From positions 1 through 64,000 of the forward strand of contig UCMW01000019.1 in NCBI GenBank assembly GCA_900473745.1: DNA of 64,000 nt. Direction: 5' to 3'. The position numbers and the translations under genes are program-made. The notes under the pieces are model-generated. The model saw only the letters and a list, made by a program, of their open reading frames with translations. It had not been told where the DNA came from and ran no database searches. The stretch's first letter is position 1, and the number at the start of each line of letters is the position of its first letter. This document shows positions 34,216 to 42,018 of the stretch, in pieces. The DNA is from Hyphomicrobiales bacterium (GTDB lineage Bacteria; Pseudomonadota; Alphaproteobacteria; Rhizobiales; Rhizobiaceae).

Positions 34216-34510
34216 TGTCGCGGCCTCCGGCATGAACGAGGGCGACGAGGCGGGCCTTGTCGTAGGCTGCCTCGATTTCGGCTGCGGCCGCTTCGGCTTC
34301 GGCTTCCATGTCGTCACCGACCGGGACCGGATCGGCCTTTCTCCAGTCGGCGAGATAGGCGTCGGTTTCAGCCGCGCCAGAGCGCATCGCCGCCATGTCG
34401 ATGGCCTCGGTGAAGCGCAAGGAGAGTTCGCGCTTGGCCGATTTGCGACCCTGCTTGATGATCACTTGCGCCGGAATATCGCGCCAGAAAACGACGATCT
34501 TGTCTGCCAT
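34208..34510 (-). CDS. Virulence factor family small protein
   Basis: The predicted protein has 100 residues. ADKIVVFWRDIPAQVIIKQGRKSAKRELSLRFTEAIDMAA followed by an acidic helix matches what I recall of the family loosely named virulence factor (PF13769). In alphaproteobacteria that family occurs beside MTHFR-like and corrinoid genes; its function is not known. The ATG at 34510 has a GGGAG site. It is the first gene of the likely operon running to the pterin methyltransferase, after a 108-base gap from the formyltransferase-like gene. Confidence 0.72.
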   Translation of the reverse strand: MADKIVVFWRDIPAQVIIKQGRKSAKRELSLRFTEAIDMAAMRSGAAETDAYLADWRKADPVPVGDDMEAEAEAAAAEIEAAYDKARLVALVHAGGRDNG

Positions 34511-34618
34511 GCCACTCACTCCCTTTGACGCCAGAATGCACGGGGGGCATTCGCCGGACTGCGCTTTTCACGACGTCGCTCGTCGCCAAAAACGACTCTC
34601 GTCTGTCTCTCCCAGTTT

Positions 34619-35407
34619 TTACCAGATTCGGCGGGTGATGCCGCACCAGATCCAGGACCAGAGCGTGGGAGGGAAACGGAGGGCGGACGGGCCTTGCGGG
34701 ACCTGCGGAGACAGGCGGGCCTCGAGCGCATCTTCCACCGAGCGCCGGGTGATTTCGAGGGCGGAAATCGTCAGCAGCAGCGGATAGGTCGAGATGAAGT
34801 CGGTGCGCTCGGGCCGGGTGCGGACTTCGTAGAGCGTGCCGCCGGTATCGGTGCCGGCATCGACGAGATGGAGAGTGGCGCCGAAGTTTCGGGCGTCGTT
34901 TTCGCGCAATGACCAGTAGCCGCCCATCTGGCCGCGGTAATTCGGGTTGATGCCGGCATGCAGGTTGATCACGGAGCATGGCATGGCCGCGAGCTGGCGC
35001 GCCGACATGAGACGGGTCGAGACGAGCAGGATCGCACCGGGTTGGATCTGGTCGACGAGGTCCCTGGTTTCCGCTGCGTTGATCGAGGTCACCGGGTGAA
35101 TGGGAACTGTCTCCGGCAGGGCTCTATCAAGGTCGTGTGCTGCGAGCAGTTGACCGACGCGGCGGTCGGAGAGGCGGCGCAAGACGCGGGCGGCTATCAT
35201 GGTGCCGAGTTGGCCAAGGGCTTCGACCCAGCCGAGTTTTTTCGCTCTGCGGCGCGTGATCTCGCCCTTGCCTTCGGGATTTTCCAGGACGATGTGGACA
35301 TCGAGGCCGCTTTTGGCGAGGTGCTGGACGACGATTGTCGGATTGAGGCCGCCGGCGGTCATGACGACCACCGTGCGGCTTGAGAATTCAGGTGCGGTTC
35401 CCGGCAT
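34619..35407 (-). CDS. Formyltransferase-fold protein
   Basis: The predicted protein has 262 residues. It has a Fmt/PurN-like N-terminal formyltransferase fold: TVVVMTAGGLNPTIVVQHLA, SVINLHAGINPNYRGQMGGYW with the catalytic His loop, and LHLVDAGTDTGGTLYEV with the catalytic Asp. Such domains transfer formyl groups from 10-formyl-tetrahydrofolate to amines, or hydrolyse it. The acceptor is unknown. Its position in a one-carbon cluster makes a folate role plausible. Its ATG overlaps the stop of the upstream exoD-like gene by one base. Confidence 0.82.
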   Translation of the reverse strand: MPGTAPEFSSRTVVVMTAGGLNPTIVVQHLAKSGLDVHIVLENPEGKGEITRRRAKKLGWVEALGQLGTMIAARVLRRLSDRRVGQLLAAHDLDRALPETVPIHPVTSINAAETRDLVDQIQPGAILLVSTRLMSARQLAAMPCSVINLHAGINPNYRGQMGGYWSLRENDARNFGATLHLVDAGTDTGGTLYEVRTRPERTDFISTYPLLLTISALEITRRSVEDALEARLSPQVPQGPSALRFPPTLWSWIWCGITRRIW

Positions 35408-36054
35408 CAGACGACGAGCGCGACAACGGCGAGGGCGGTGTAGACGACGAAACCGGCGACTGCGAGCGAGAGCAGACCGATCAGGCAGCCGACGACGACG
35501 CCGAGGCCGTCGCGCTGGGAATGGGCGAAACCGAGCAGGGCGAGTGCGAAGGCCGGCGGCCAGTTGCCGAGCGGGATCGGCAGGAAGACCACGATGGCGA
35601 GGATCAGGGCGAAGAGACCTATCACGCGTTCTGCGAAGCGGCTTTCGAAGAGCCAGAAACGCGGGATCACCAGCTTTTCTGCCCAGCGCATCCAGGGAAC
35701 CAGGCGCTTGACGATGGCCTCGAAGGTCTGCGGCTCTACGCCATAATCGCTGACGATACGGGGGAAGTAGACGCGACCACCCGCAGAAGCCATCATCTGC
35801 CAGGCGACGAAGATCAGCGGCAGACCGAGAATGAAGGTGGCACCGGGCGGCATGGGCACAAGATTGGGAAGGGCGAATACCAGAAGGAAAGCACCGAAGG
35901 ACCGGTCCTGCAAGGCGATCGCGATGTCGCGGATGGTCACCTTGCGATCGGTGGTTCGGGCGAGCCGGACCAGAAGATCCGATAGGTTTTCGGGATGATG
36001 ATGTTCACGCGCGGTGACGAGACCCGCCACCCATGTTTCCGCCCTGTCGGTCAT
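35407..36054 (-). CDS. ExoD family membrane protein
   Basis: The predicted protein has 215 residues. It resembles ExoD, an inner-membrane protein first linked to exopolysaccharide production and alkaline tolerance in Sinorhizobium. Features include VTIRDIAIALQDRSFGAFLLVFALPNLVPMPPGATFILGLPLI, a central amphipathic segment and three C-terminal membrane helices. ATG 36054 is chosen since CAGGA precedes it. Translational coupling to the formyltransferase-like gene suggests the two are expressed together. Confidence 0.85.
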   Translation of the reverse strand: MTDRAETWVAGLVTAREHHHPENLSDLLVRLARTTDRKVTIRDIAIALQDRSFGAFLLVFALPNLVPMPPGATFILGLPLIFVAWQMMASAGGRVYFPRIVSDYGVEPQTFEAIVKRLVPWMRWAEKLVIPRFWLFESRFAERVIGLFALILAIVVFLPIPLGNWPPAFALALLGFAHSQRDGLGVVVGCLIGLLSLAVAGFVVYTALAVVALVV

Positions 36055-36274
36055 TCCTGATTCTCTTGGTTTTTGTTGACCTGCCCCCACGTTTGCACGG
36101 GGATATTACAGGGGGATTAAGAGTCCATTGGAGAGCAGGCCACGCTTTCGGGAATGGTGAAGGGAGGGTGAAGAATGGGTGGATCACCATGGAACCGAGT
36201 TAATTCGTTGCCTTGATTTCTCCGCACGCACTTGTCACCTAGATCGTCTTGTTTCGATCAAACGGGGAATCAGG

Positions 36275-36442
36275 ATGACTGTCTCTTTTCAACGCTCTGC
36301 AGGTGTCGTGGCCATGCTCTTGGCGGTGACGCTTGGCCTTTCCTCTTGCGGCAACACGATCCGCGGGATTGGCAACGATCTCGGCAATGCCGTGGACGCG
36401 ACGCAGGATGCGGGCCGCAGCGTCGCAAACTCGGTCAACTGA
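36275..36442 (+). CDS. Entericidin-like lipoprotein 1
   Basis: The predicted protein has 55 residues. A signal peptide ends in LSSCGNTIRGIGND, where the Cys is the lipid site, followed by LGNAVDATQDAGRSVANSVN. This is the entericidin A/B (EcnAB) pattern. In E. coli these are small toxin and antidote lipoproteins; in rhizobia their role is unclear. A similar gene lies 860 bases downstream on the same strand, on the other side of the DUF1638 gene. Confidence 0.85.
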   Translation: MTVSFQRSAGVVAMLLAVTLGLSSCGNTIRGIGNDLGNAVDATQDAGRSVANSVN

Positions 36443-36469
36443 GGCGGCTCATTCCGAACCGTCCAGGGA

Positions 36470-37096
36470 TCAGGCGGCCGGGGCGTGGGCACGCGCGGCG
36501 GCGACCAACTCCGGCTGAAGGTCGCCATAGCCGGTGAAGCGGTATTCGTAATCGAGCTTCAGATAGTCGGCCGCCCATTTTGCCTTGGCCTGGAGCTCGG
36601 CGTCTTCCGTCTGGGCGAGATAGACGATCTTCGTATAGTTGCCGAAGACCATGTCGCGCAATTCGGGATGGCGGTCGAGCTTCAAGGGTTCGATGACGAA
36701 GGCCTCGAACTGGCGGGTTATCAGGTCGGTCAGATAGAAAGCCGTGAATTCCGTCTCGCATTCGGCGAGGAATTTCTCCGTGCCGGAAAAGAAGGCATAG
36801 CAATGGGGGCCCGAGAGCCGCTCGATGCCTTCCTCGCGACAGATCTTGTCGACTTCACCCTGCGTGCCGCATTCCGCATAGCCGATGAAGATGTTCTCAT
36901 GCCCCGAGGCGCGGGCTTCCGCGATCTTTTCGCGCAGCGCCGGTGCGATGCGGTCTGGCCAGACATGCCAGATGGCCGGCAGGCATTCCAGCGTCAGATG
37001 ATCGAGCCCGTTGAGGGCTTTCACGGCCAGAACCTCACGCGCGATCGCACCGCATGCGATCACGTGAACCTTTTCCGATTTCGCGCGTTGTTCCAT
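36470..37096 (-). CDS. DUF1638 protein of the corrinoid cluster
   Basis: The predicted protein has 208 residues. EKVHVIACGAIAREVLAVKAL at the start and FIGYAECGTQGEVDKICREEGI further on match my recollection of DUF1638, a family that accompanies corrinoid methyltransferase genes in methanogens and alphaproteobacteria. PHCYAFFSGTEKF and an aromatic YLTDLI..QFEAFVIEPL segment follow. Conserved Cys residues at about 15 and 76 may bind a metal or cofactor. Biochemistry is not known to me. The ATG at 37096 is preferred over one at 37129. Confidence 0.82.
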   Translation of the reverse strand: MEQRAKSEKVHVIACGAIAREVLAVKALNGLDHLTLECLPAIWHVWPDRIAPALREKIAEARASGHENIFIGYAECGTQGEVDKICREEGIERLSGPHCYAFFSGTEKFLAECETEFTAFYLTDLITRQFEAFVIEPLKLDRHPELRDMVFGNYTKIVYLAQTEDAELQAKAKWAADYLKLDYEYRFTGYGDLQPELVAAARAHAPAA

Positions 37097-37133
37097 CGCA
37101 ATCCACTCGTTACCAGACAGAAGGTACATTCAC

Positions 37134-37295
37134 ATGATGGCGAAAAAACTGACAGTCGGCGCAGCCCTCGTTCTCACCGTCTTCGCACTGTCGTCTTGCG
37201 GCAATACGATCCGCGGCGTTGGCCAGGATGCCGCCAATACCGTCGACGCGACGCAGAACGCTGCGAACAACGTCGACTCCGCCGCCTCTCGCTAA
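37134..37295 (+). CDS. Entericidin-like lipoprotein 2
   Basis: The predicted protein has 53 residues from 37134 (or 52 from 37137). A signal peptide ending LSSCGNTIRGVGQDAANTVD gives a lipobox, followed by an Ala/Asn-rich amphipathic tail. It is a paralogue of the lipoprotein at 36275. It is divergent from the DUF1638 gene with only 37 bases between starts. AGAAGG upstream is the probable ribosome site. Confidence 0.85.
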   Translation: MMAKKLTVGAALVLTVFALSSCGNTIRGVGQDAANTVDATQNAANNVDSAASR

Positions 37296-37349
37296 TTGCA
37301 ATCGCGCGGGGGACACCGCTCTGAGCGCAGCTATATCAGGAGAGGGAGC

Positions 37350-37484
37350 ATGACGCTCACGACCATCGCAAAGGCCAGTGCCATCTATATGCTGGCGGCC
37401 ATCCTGTATGCCGGAGGGCATGTTGCCTGGCAAACCATGGCAACGTCCCCTCAGGGCGAGTTCTACGCTGAAGCCGGCCTCTAA
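37350..37484 (+). CDS. Hypothetical single-helix membrane peptide
   Basis: The predicted protein has 44 residues (MTLTTIAKASAIYMLAAILY at the start, one hydrophobic helix). An AGGAGAGGGAG ribosome site in front of the ATG is one of the strongest in the window, so it is probably translated well. Its last codons form the 5' arm of a terminator and its stop codon lies in the hairpin loop. It follows the second entericidin gene by 54 bases. I do not recognise a function. Confidence 0.65.
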   Translation: MTLTTIAKASAIYMLAAILYAGGHVAWQTMATSPQGEFYAEAGL

Positions 37485-37505
37485 AGGGCCGGCTTCGCCG
37501 TTTTC
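37471..37505 (+). terminator. Terminator overlapping end of small gene
   Basis: AAGCCGGCC (37471-37479) pairs with GGCCGGCTT (37487-37495), followed by CGCCGTTTTC. It ends the entericidin/small-peptide transcript and separates it from the convergent corrinoid-protein gene. Confidence 0.75.
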
Positions 37506-37519
37506 AGCGTCATTTTGGC

Positions 37520-38221
37520 TCAGGCACGGGCGCCCATGCTGTTGTGCTTGCGGCTGATGAATTCCTTGGCCGTTTCCACGGCGACGGCTGCATCGCGACA
37601 ATAGGCATCCGCACCCACAGCCTTGCCGAATTCCTCGTTGAGCGGTGCACCGCCAACCAGCACGACGTAATCGTCGCGAATGCCCTTTTCCTTCATCGTG
37701 TCGATGACGACCTTCATGTAGGGCATGGTGGTGGTGAGCAGCGCCGACATGCCGAGGATATCCGGCTTTTCGCGTTCGAGCGCTTCCAGATAGTTTTCGA
37801 CCGGATTGTTGATGCCGAGATCGATGACATCGAAGCCAGCGCCTTCCATCATCATGCCGACGAGGTTCTTGCCGATGTCATGAATGTCGCCCTTCACTGT
37901 GCCGATGACCATCTTGCCCTGCTTCGGCGCGCCGGTTGCGGCGAGCAGCGGACGCAGGATCGTCATGCCGGCCTTCATGGCATTGGCAGAGAGCAGGACT
38001 TCGGGCACGAAAAGAATGCCGTCGCGGAAATCGACGCCGACAATGCGCATGCCTTCGACAAGCGCCTGGGTCAGGACGTCATAGGGCGCCCAGCCACGCT
38101 CGAGCAGGATGTTGGTCGCTTCCTCGATCTCCTCCTTCAGGCCGTCATAGAGGTCATCATGCATCTGCTGCACGAGCTCTTCATCGGAGAGTTCGGAAAG
38201 AATGATGTCATCATCGGCCAT
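37520..38221 (-). CDS. Corrinoid (B12)-binding protein, MtbC/MttC-like
   Basis: The predicted protein has 233 residues. A helical cap domain (residues about 10-95) precedes the Rossmann-like B12 domain with the DxHxxG motif GTVKGDIHDIGKNLVGMMM, where His114 should be the lower cobalt ligand. VIDLGINNPVENYLEA, LGMSALLTTTMPYMK and YVVLVGGAPLNEEF complete the fold. It would carry the methyl group on cobalamin between the MttB-family enzyme and the pterin methyltransferase. It is divergent from the mttB-like gene. Confidence 0.92.
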   Translation of the reverse strand: MADDDIILSELSDEELVQQMHDDLYDGLKEEIEEATNILLERGWAPYDVLTQALVEGMRIVGVDFRDGILFVPEVLLSANAMKAGMTILRPLLAATGAPKQGKMVIGTVKGDIHDIGKNLVGMMMEGAGFDVIDLGINNPVENYLEALEREKPDILGMSALLTTTMPYMKVVIDTMKEKGIRDDYVVLVGGAPLNEEFGKAVGADAYCRDAAVAVETAKEFISRKHNSMGARA

Positions 38222-38347
38222 GGTGGTGTTTCCCGCTTCTTTTTCAACGCGATTCCGGTCGCGCCGGGCAAGAGACTGCCCGATCGAAAGTTAAACCTCA
38301 AGTTCGTGAAAAACTCTTTTCGATTACGACGCCGCGGCAGTGAAAAG

Positions 38348-38370
38348 CGACGGTGTGAGACTAGCCGTCG
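38348..38370. promoter_or_regulatory. Inverted repeat between corrinoid and mttB-like genes
   Basis: CGACGG (38348-38353) and CCGTCG (38365-38370) are separated by 11 bases in the divergent promoter region. It is a candidate operator for a shared regulator, supported only by position and symmetry. Confidence 0.3.
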
Positions 38371-38491
38371 GAAATACGATGTCTGTGAGACGCAAGTCGT
38401 TGGCGCATAAAGGATGGTTTCACATGCGGATTGGAATAGCATAATGGAGGAGAGAAGCAGCGCGGATGAGCGCTCGAGCGAGGAAGCAGAC

Positions 38492-40057
38492 ATGGATGAG
38501 ATCATCGAAGAAGCGGGTGCCGGACGTCGTTCTCGCGGCGAGGGACGCGGAGCTGCGGCGCGCCGTGCATCGCGGAGCGGCGGTGGCGCCGGTCCGGCCA
38601 TGCCCTATATCAGCCGGAAGATCCAGCCTTACAACGTGCTCGACGAAGAAGGCCTGCAGCTGATCGAGCGCAATGCCGACACCGTGCTGGAGGAAATCGG
38701 GATCGAATTCCGCGACGACGCCGAGGCGCTTGAACTCTGGAAAGAGGCTGGCGCAGACGTGAAGGGCCAGCGGGTGCATTTTCCCAAGGGTCTCTGCCGA
38801 GAGCTCCTGAAGACGGCACCTTCTGAATTCACCTGGCATGCGCGCAATCCCGAGCGCAGCGTGCGCATCGGCGGCAATGCCACCGTGTTTGCCCCGGTTT
38901 ACGGCCCACCCTTCGTGCGCGACCTCGACGGTAACAGGCGTTACGCGACGATCGAGGATTTCCGCAATTTCGTGAAGCTCGCCTATATGGCGCCGTCGAT
39001 GCATTCGTCGGGTGGCACGGTCTGCGAGCCGGTCGACATTCCGGTCAACAAGCGCCATCTCGACATGGTCTACAGCCATATCAAATATTCCGACAAGCCA
39101 TTCATGGGCTCGGTCACGGCACCGGAACGTGCTGAAGATTCAATTGCCATGGCGAAACTGGTTTTCGGCGACGACTTCGTCGAAAACAATTGCGTCATGC
39201 TGAATCTGATCAACGCCAACTCGCCTATGGTCTTCGACGAGACCATGCTCGGGGCGTCGAAGGTCTATGCGCGTCACGGCCAGGCATCCGTTGTTTCGCC
39301 CTTCATCCTGTCCGGCGCGATGAGCCCGGTCACGGTCGCGGGCACGCTGACGCAGATCCTCGCCGAAGTCTTGGCGGGTGCTTCGTTCACCCAGCTGATC
39401 CGCAAGGGCGCCCCGGTGCTGTTCGGCACATTTGCCGCCTCGATCTCGATGCAGTCGGGTGCGCCGACCTTCGGCACGCCGGAACCGGCCCTCGTTTCCT
39501 ACGGTGCCGCCCAGCTGGCGCGGCGCATGGGTCTGCCGTTCCGTACTGGTGGATCGCTCTGTGCGTCCAAGGTTCCGGACGCGCAGGCGGCTCATGAGAG
39601 CGCCAATACGCTCAACATGACGCTGCTTGCCGGTGCCAACTTCGTGCTGCATGCGGCGGGCTGGCTCGAGGGCGGTCTGGCTGCCTGCTACGAGAAGTTC
39701 ATGATCGACCAGGACCAGCTCGGCATGATGCAGAAGATGGCACAGGGCGTCGACCTCACCGAAAGCGGGCAGGCGATGGATGCGATCCGGGAAGTGGGGC
39801 CTGGTGCACATTATCTCGGTTGCGCGCATACGCAGGCGAACTTCCAGTCGGCCTTTTACCGGTCTGCGCTGGCTGACAACAACTCGTTCGAGCAGTGGGA
39901 AATCGAGGGGCGGAAGCGCATCGAGGACCGGGCCAATGCGCTCTGCCGGTCATGGCTGGACAGTTACGAGGCGCCGCCGCTCGATCCTGCCATTGACGAG
40001 GCGCTGCTGTCCTTCATCGCTGGCCGCAAGGATTCGATGCCTGACGCCTTCACTTGA
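38492..40057 (+). CDS. MttB-family (non-pyrrolysine) methylamine methyltransferase
   Basis: The protein has about 521 residues. It belongs to the trimethylamine methyltransferase MttB superfamily (YNVLDEEGLQLIERNADTVL, FAPVYGPPFVRDLDGNRRYAT, PFILSGAMSPVTVAGTLTQI, GSLCASKVPDAQAAHES). The frame has no in-frame amber codon, so it is of the non-pyrrolysine type, whose studied members demethylate quaternary amines such as glycine betaine or proline betaine. The substrate here is unknown. Start 38492 is favoured by GAGGAAG upstream; in-frame ATGs at 38414 and 38444 exist. The first 40 residues are basic and low in complexity. After its TGA the frame stays open for 33 codons. Confidence 0.9.
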   Translation: MDEIIEEAGAGRRSRGEGRGAAARRASRSGGGAGPAMPYISRKIQPYNVLDEEGLQLIERNADTVLEEIGIEFRDDAEALELWKEAGADVKGQRVHFPKGLCRELLKTAPSEFTWHARNPERSVRIGGNATVFAPVYGPPFVRDLDGNRRYATIEDFRNFVKLAYMAPSMHSSGGTVCEPVDIPVNKRHLDMVYSHIKYSDKPFMGSVTAPERAEDSIAMAKLVFGDDFVENNCVMLNLINANSPMVFDETMLGASKVYARHGQASVVSPFILSGAMSPVTVAGTLTQILAEVLAGASFTQLIRKGAPVLFGTFAASISMQSGAPTFGTPEPALVSYGAAQLARRMGLPFRTGGSLCASKVPDAQAAHESANTLNMTLLAGANFVLHAAGWLEGGLAACYEKFMIDQDQLGMMQKMAQGVDLTESGQAMDAIREVGPGAHYLGCAHTQANFQSAFYRSALADNNSFEQWEIEGRKRIEDRANALCRSWLDSYEAPPLDPAIDEALLSFIAGRKDSMPDAFT

Positions 40058-40155
40058 AAGGGTCCCGTTGCCAGGGAGCAAGGCGGAGCCAACAAGGTCG
40101 CCGACATGATCCAGGAGGAGGTCTGGCGACCCCATTACAAGATCGAGGGGCCGCG

Positions 40156-40860
40156 ATGAGCGGCCCTTCGGGCATTTTGACCGCTCTTGACACGCGGCTC
40201 GGTGCGTTCGGGCTTTCGTGCCGAGGTGCGTTGCGTTTCGAGGACGGGGAGACAGCACCATTCACCGCCGATGGTCTGCCGGCATCCGCCGTCGTGCTCG
40301 TTGGTGTCACGGGCGGCGTGATGTGGCCTGTCTTCAGTGCCTGGCGCGACACGCAGGCAGACGGTGGTGGATCCGAGCCGCTGGATCGCTGGTCGAAACT
40401 CGCGATCGATGCGGTGGCAGAGGAATTCGGGGCTTCGGCCTGTTATCCGTCAGAGCCGCCTTACCGTCCGTTTCAGTCCTGGGCGATGCAGGCGGAAGGC
40501 TTGAAGGCGTCGCCGCTCGGCATCTTGATCCATCCCCATTTCGGCCTTTGGCACAGCTATCGCGGGGCGCTGCTGTTTCGAGAGTGGCGCGATGAGATCG
40601 GAATGGTGAAGACTGCCGGAGAGCATCCGTGCGATCGTTGTTTCGACAAGCCCTGCCTGTCGGCGTGTCCCGTCGCTGCCATCTCCGCAAACGGCTTTGA
40701 TGTCGCGCGCTGTCGGGGTCACCTCGCCACGCCGGTGGGGCAGGGTGGCTGCATGGTTTCAGGTTGTCTGGCGCGCAATGCCTGTCCCGTCGGGGTCGAG
40801 TATCGCTATCCGGAGGCGCAGCTGCATTTTCACATGCAGGCGCTGACGCTGCCTGCCTGA
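40156..40860 (+). CDS. Ferredoxin-like iron-sulfur protein of the cluster
   Basis: The predicted protein has 234 residues. The C-terminal third contains HPCDRCFDKPCLSACPVAAI, a CxxCxxxxCxxxCP ferredoxin-type motif, and later CRGHLATPVGQGGCMVSGC and ARNACPVG. Both 4Fe-4S cluster motifs look altered from a canonical pair. The N-terminal part resembles cobalamin-reductase and epoxyqueuosine-reductase-related soluble proteins (GVTGGVMWPVFSAW and SEPPYRPFQSWAMQAE). It follows the mttB-like gene by 98 bases on the same strand and could deliver electrons to the corrinoid system. That role is inferred. Confidence 0.75.
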   Translation: MSGPSGILTALDTRLGAFGLSCRGALRFEDGETAPFTADGLPASAVVLVGVTGGVMWPVFSAWRDTQADGGGSEPLDRWSKLAIDAVAEEFGASACYPSEPPYRPFQSWAMQAEGLKASPLGILIHPHFGLWHSYRGALLFREWRDEIGMVKTAGEHPCDRCFDKPCLSACPVAAISANGFDVARCRGHLATPVGQGGCMVSGCLARNACPVGVEYRYPEAQLHFHMQALTLPA

Positions 40861-40929
40861 AATCCTTGTGCGTGCCTTCACAAAGCCGGGAATCATGGCC
40901 AAGGGACAGGGCCACCGAAAGGGCGCTGC

Positions 40930-41673
40930 GTGCGAAAGTATCTTACCATCCTCGGCTTCCTTGCCTCACTCTTCCTGCCGTCGCTGGCGCATGCCGCATG
41001 CGAGGAGATGCGCGACGGGGCAGCCAGCTATCTCGCCTGCCGCTTCGATCCTGGTCGGGAGGATATCCGGCTGCATCTCGGCGGACCGGAAGGACAGCCC
41101 TATGGCGGCTTCGTGACGCTCCGGCAGCAACTCTGGGCCGAGCGGCGCGTGCTGCTTTTCGCCATGAACGCCGGAATGTATCACGACGATCTCTCGCCGG
41201 TCGGCTACTTTGCCGAATATGGAAAGGCGCTGAAGCCGGCCGTGACCGGCGGTGGCTGGGGCAATTTTCATCTCCTGCCGAATGGGGTCTTCGTCATTCA
41301 GGATGGCATAGCCGGGGTGATGGAGACGAAAGCCTTTGTCGCCAGTGGTTTGGTGCCGGATTTCGGCACGCAGTCCGGGCCGATGCTGGTCATCGACGGC
41401 AAGCTGCATCCACGTTTTCTGGCCGATAGCGACAGTTTCAAGATCCGCAACGGCGTCGGCGTGGATGCCGAGGGCCGGGTGCATATGGTCGTGTCGCGGG
41501 TGCCGGTGCGGTTCTACGACTTTGCAGCCTTCTTCCGCGACCGGCTGGGTTGCGACAATGCGCTTTATCTCGACGGCACTATTTCGAGCGTCTTCATCGC
41601 CGAGAGCAACCGAATGGACCGGCTCTTCCCGATGGGACCGATCCTTTCGGTCAGCATGCCCATCTCTCAGTGA
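40930..41673 (+). CDS. Secreted phosphodiester glycosidase-type protein (DUF2233)
   Basis: The predicted protein has 247 residues and a GTG start preceded by AAAGGG. An N-terminal signal peptide (ILGFLASLFLPSLAHAAC) exports it. The body has the NAGPA/DUF2233 features AMNAGMYHDDLSPVG, GNFHLLPNGVFVI, TQSGPMLVIDGKLHP and CDNALYLDGTISS. Family members cleave N-acetylglucosamine-1-phosphodiester bonds or related glycosidic phosphodiesters. The substrate in bacteria is usually unknown; cell-envelope glycans are a reasonable guess. Confidence 0.83.
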   Translation: MRKYLTILGFLASLFLPSLAHAACEEMRDGAASYLACRFDPGREDIRLHLGGPEGQPYGGFVTLRQQLWAERRVLLFAMNAGMYHDDLSPVGYFAEYGKALKPAVTGGGWGNFHLLPNGVFVIQDGIAGVMETKAFVASGLVPDFGTQSGPMLVIDGKLHPRFLADSDSFKIRNGVGVDAEGRVHMVVSRVPVRFYDFAAFFRDRLGCDNALYLDGTISSVFIAESNRMDRLFPMGPILSVSMPISQ

Positions 41674-41676
41674 GGA

Positions 41677-42018
41677 TCAGACGGCCGCCTTCGGATAGGC
41701 GCGTTCGAGACCGCCGGACTGGGAGAGGCCGGAGCGGAAGGCGGCGAAGGCCGGATGCTGGCTTGATCGGGAGACTTCCATCAGGCGGATCTGCAGGCGG
41801 GTTGGCGCATGGTTGCCGATCCATTCGCCGTTGCGCTCGAGCTTCAGCGAATTGAGAAAACGGCTTTCGGAGGCGATGTCGAGATAGAGGCTGAGGCCTT
41901 CAAGCAGCGCGTCGTCCTGGGCGGGATTTTCGAAGATGAGCTTCAGGAAGGCCTGGTCCGGCTCCTGCATCGAGGCGATCTTGGCGGCGACAGTGTCGCG
42001 ATCCGGAAAGACTGACAT
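41677..42018 (-). CDS. Hypothetical protein, probably rhizobial
   Basis: The predicted protein has 113 residues from the ATG at 42018, which has GAGGAG upstream. It is soluble, mixed alpha/beta by appearance (VAAKIASMQEPDQAFLKLIF, LYLDIASESRFLNSLKLERN) with no motif I recognise. It is convergent with the glycosidase-type gene and about 110 bases from the MacB-like permease stop. The function is unknown. Confidence 0.6.
   Translation of the reverse strand: MSVFPDRDTVAAKIASMQEPDQAFLKLIFENPAQDDALLEGLSLYLDIASESRFLNSLKLERNGEWIGNHAPTRLQIRLMEVSRSSQHPAFAAFRSGLSQSGGLERAYPKAAV

Noticed and set aside
28679..38491. Cobalamin riboswitch upstream of corrinoid genes
   Set aside because: I looked for the B12-box and long structured leader before the corrinoid-cluster genes and saw nothing convincing.
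38492..40057. Pyrrolysine-containing MttB
   Set aside because: The frame has no in-frame TAG and no pylTSBCD genes are visible, so it is the non-pyrrolysine branch.
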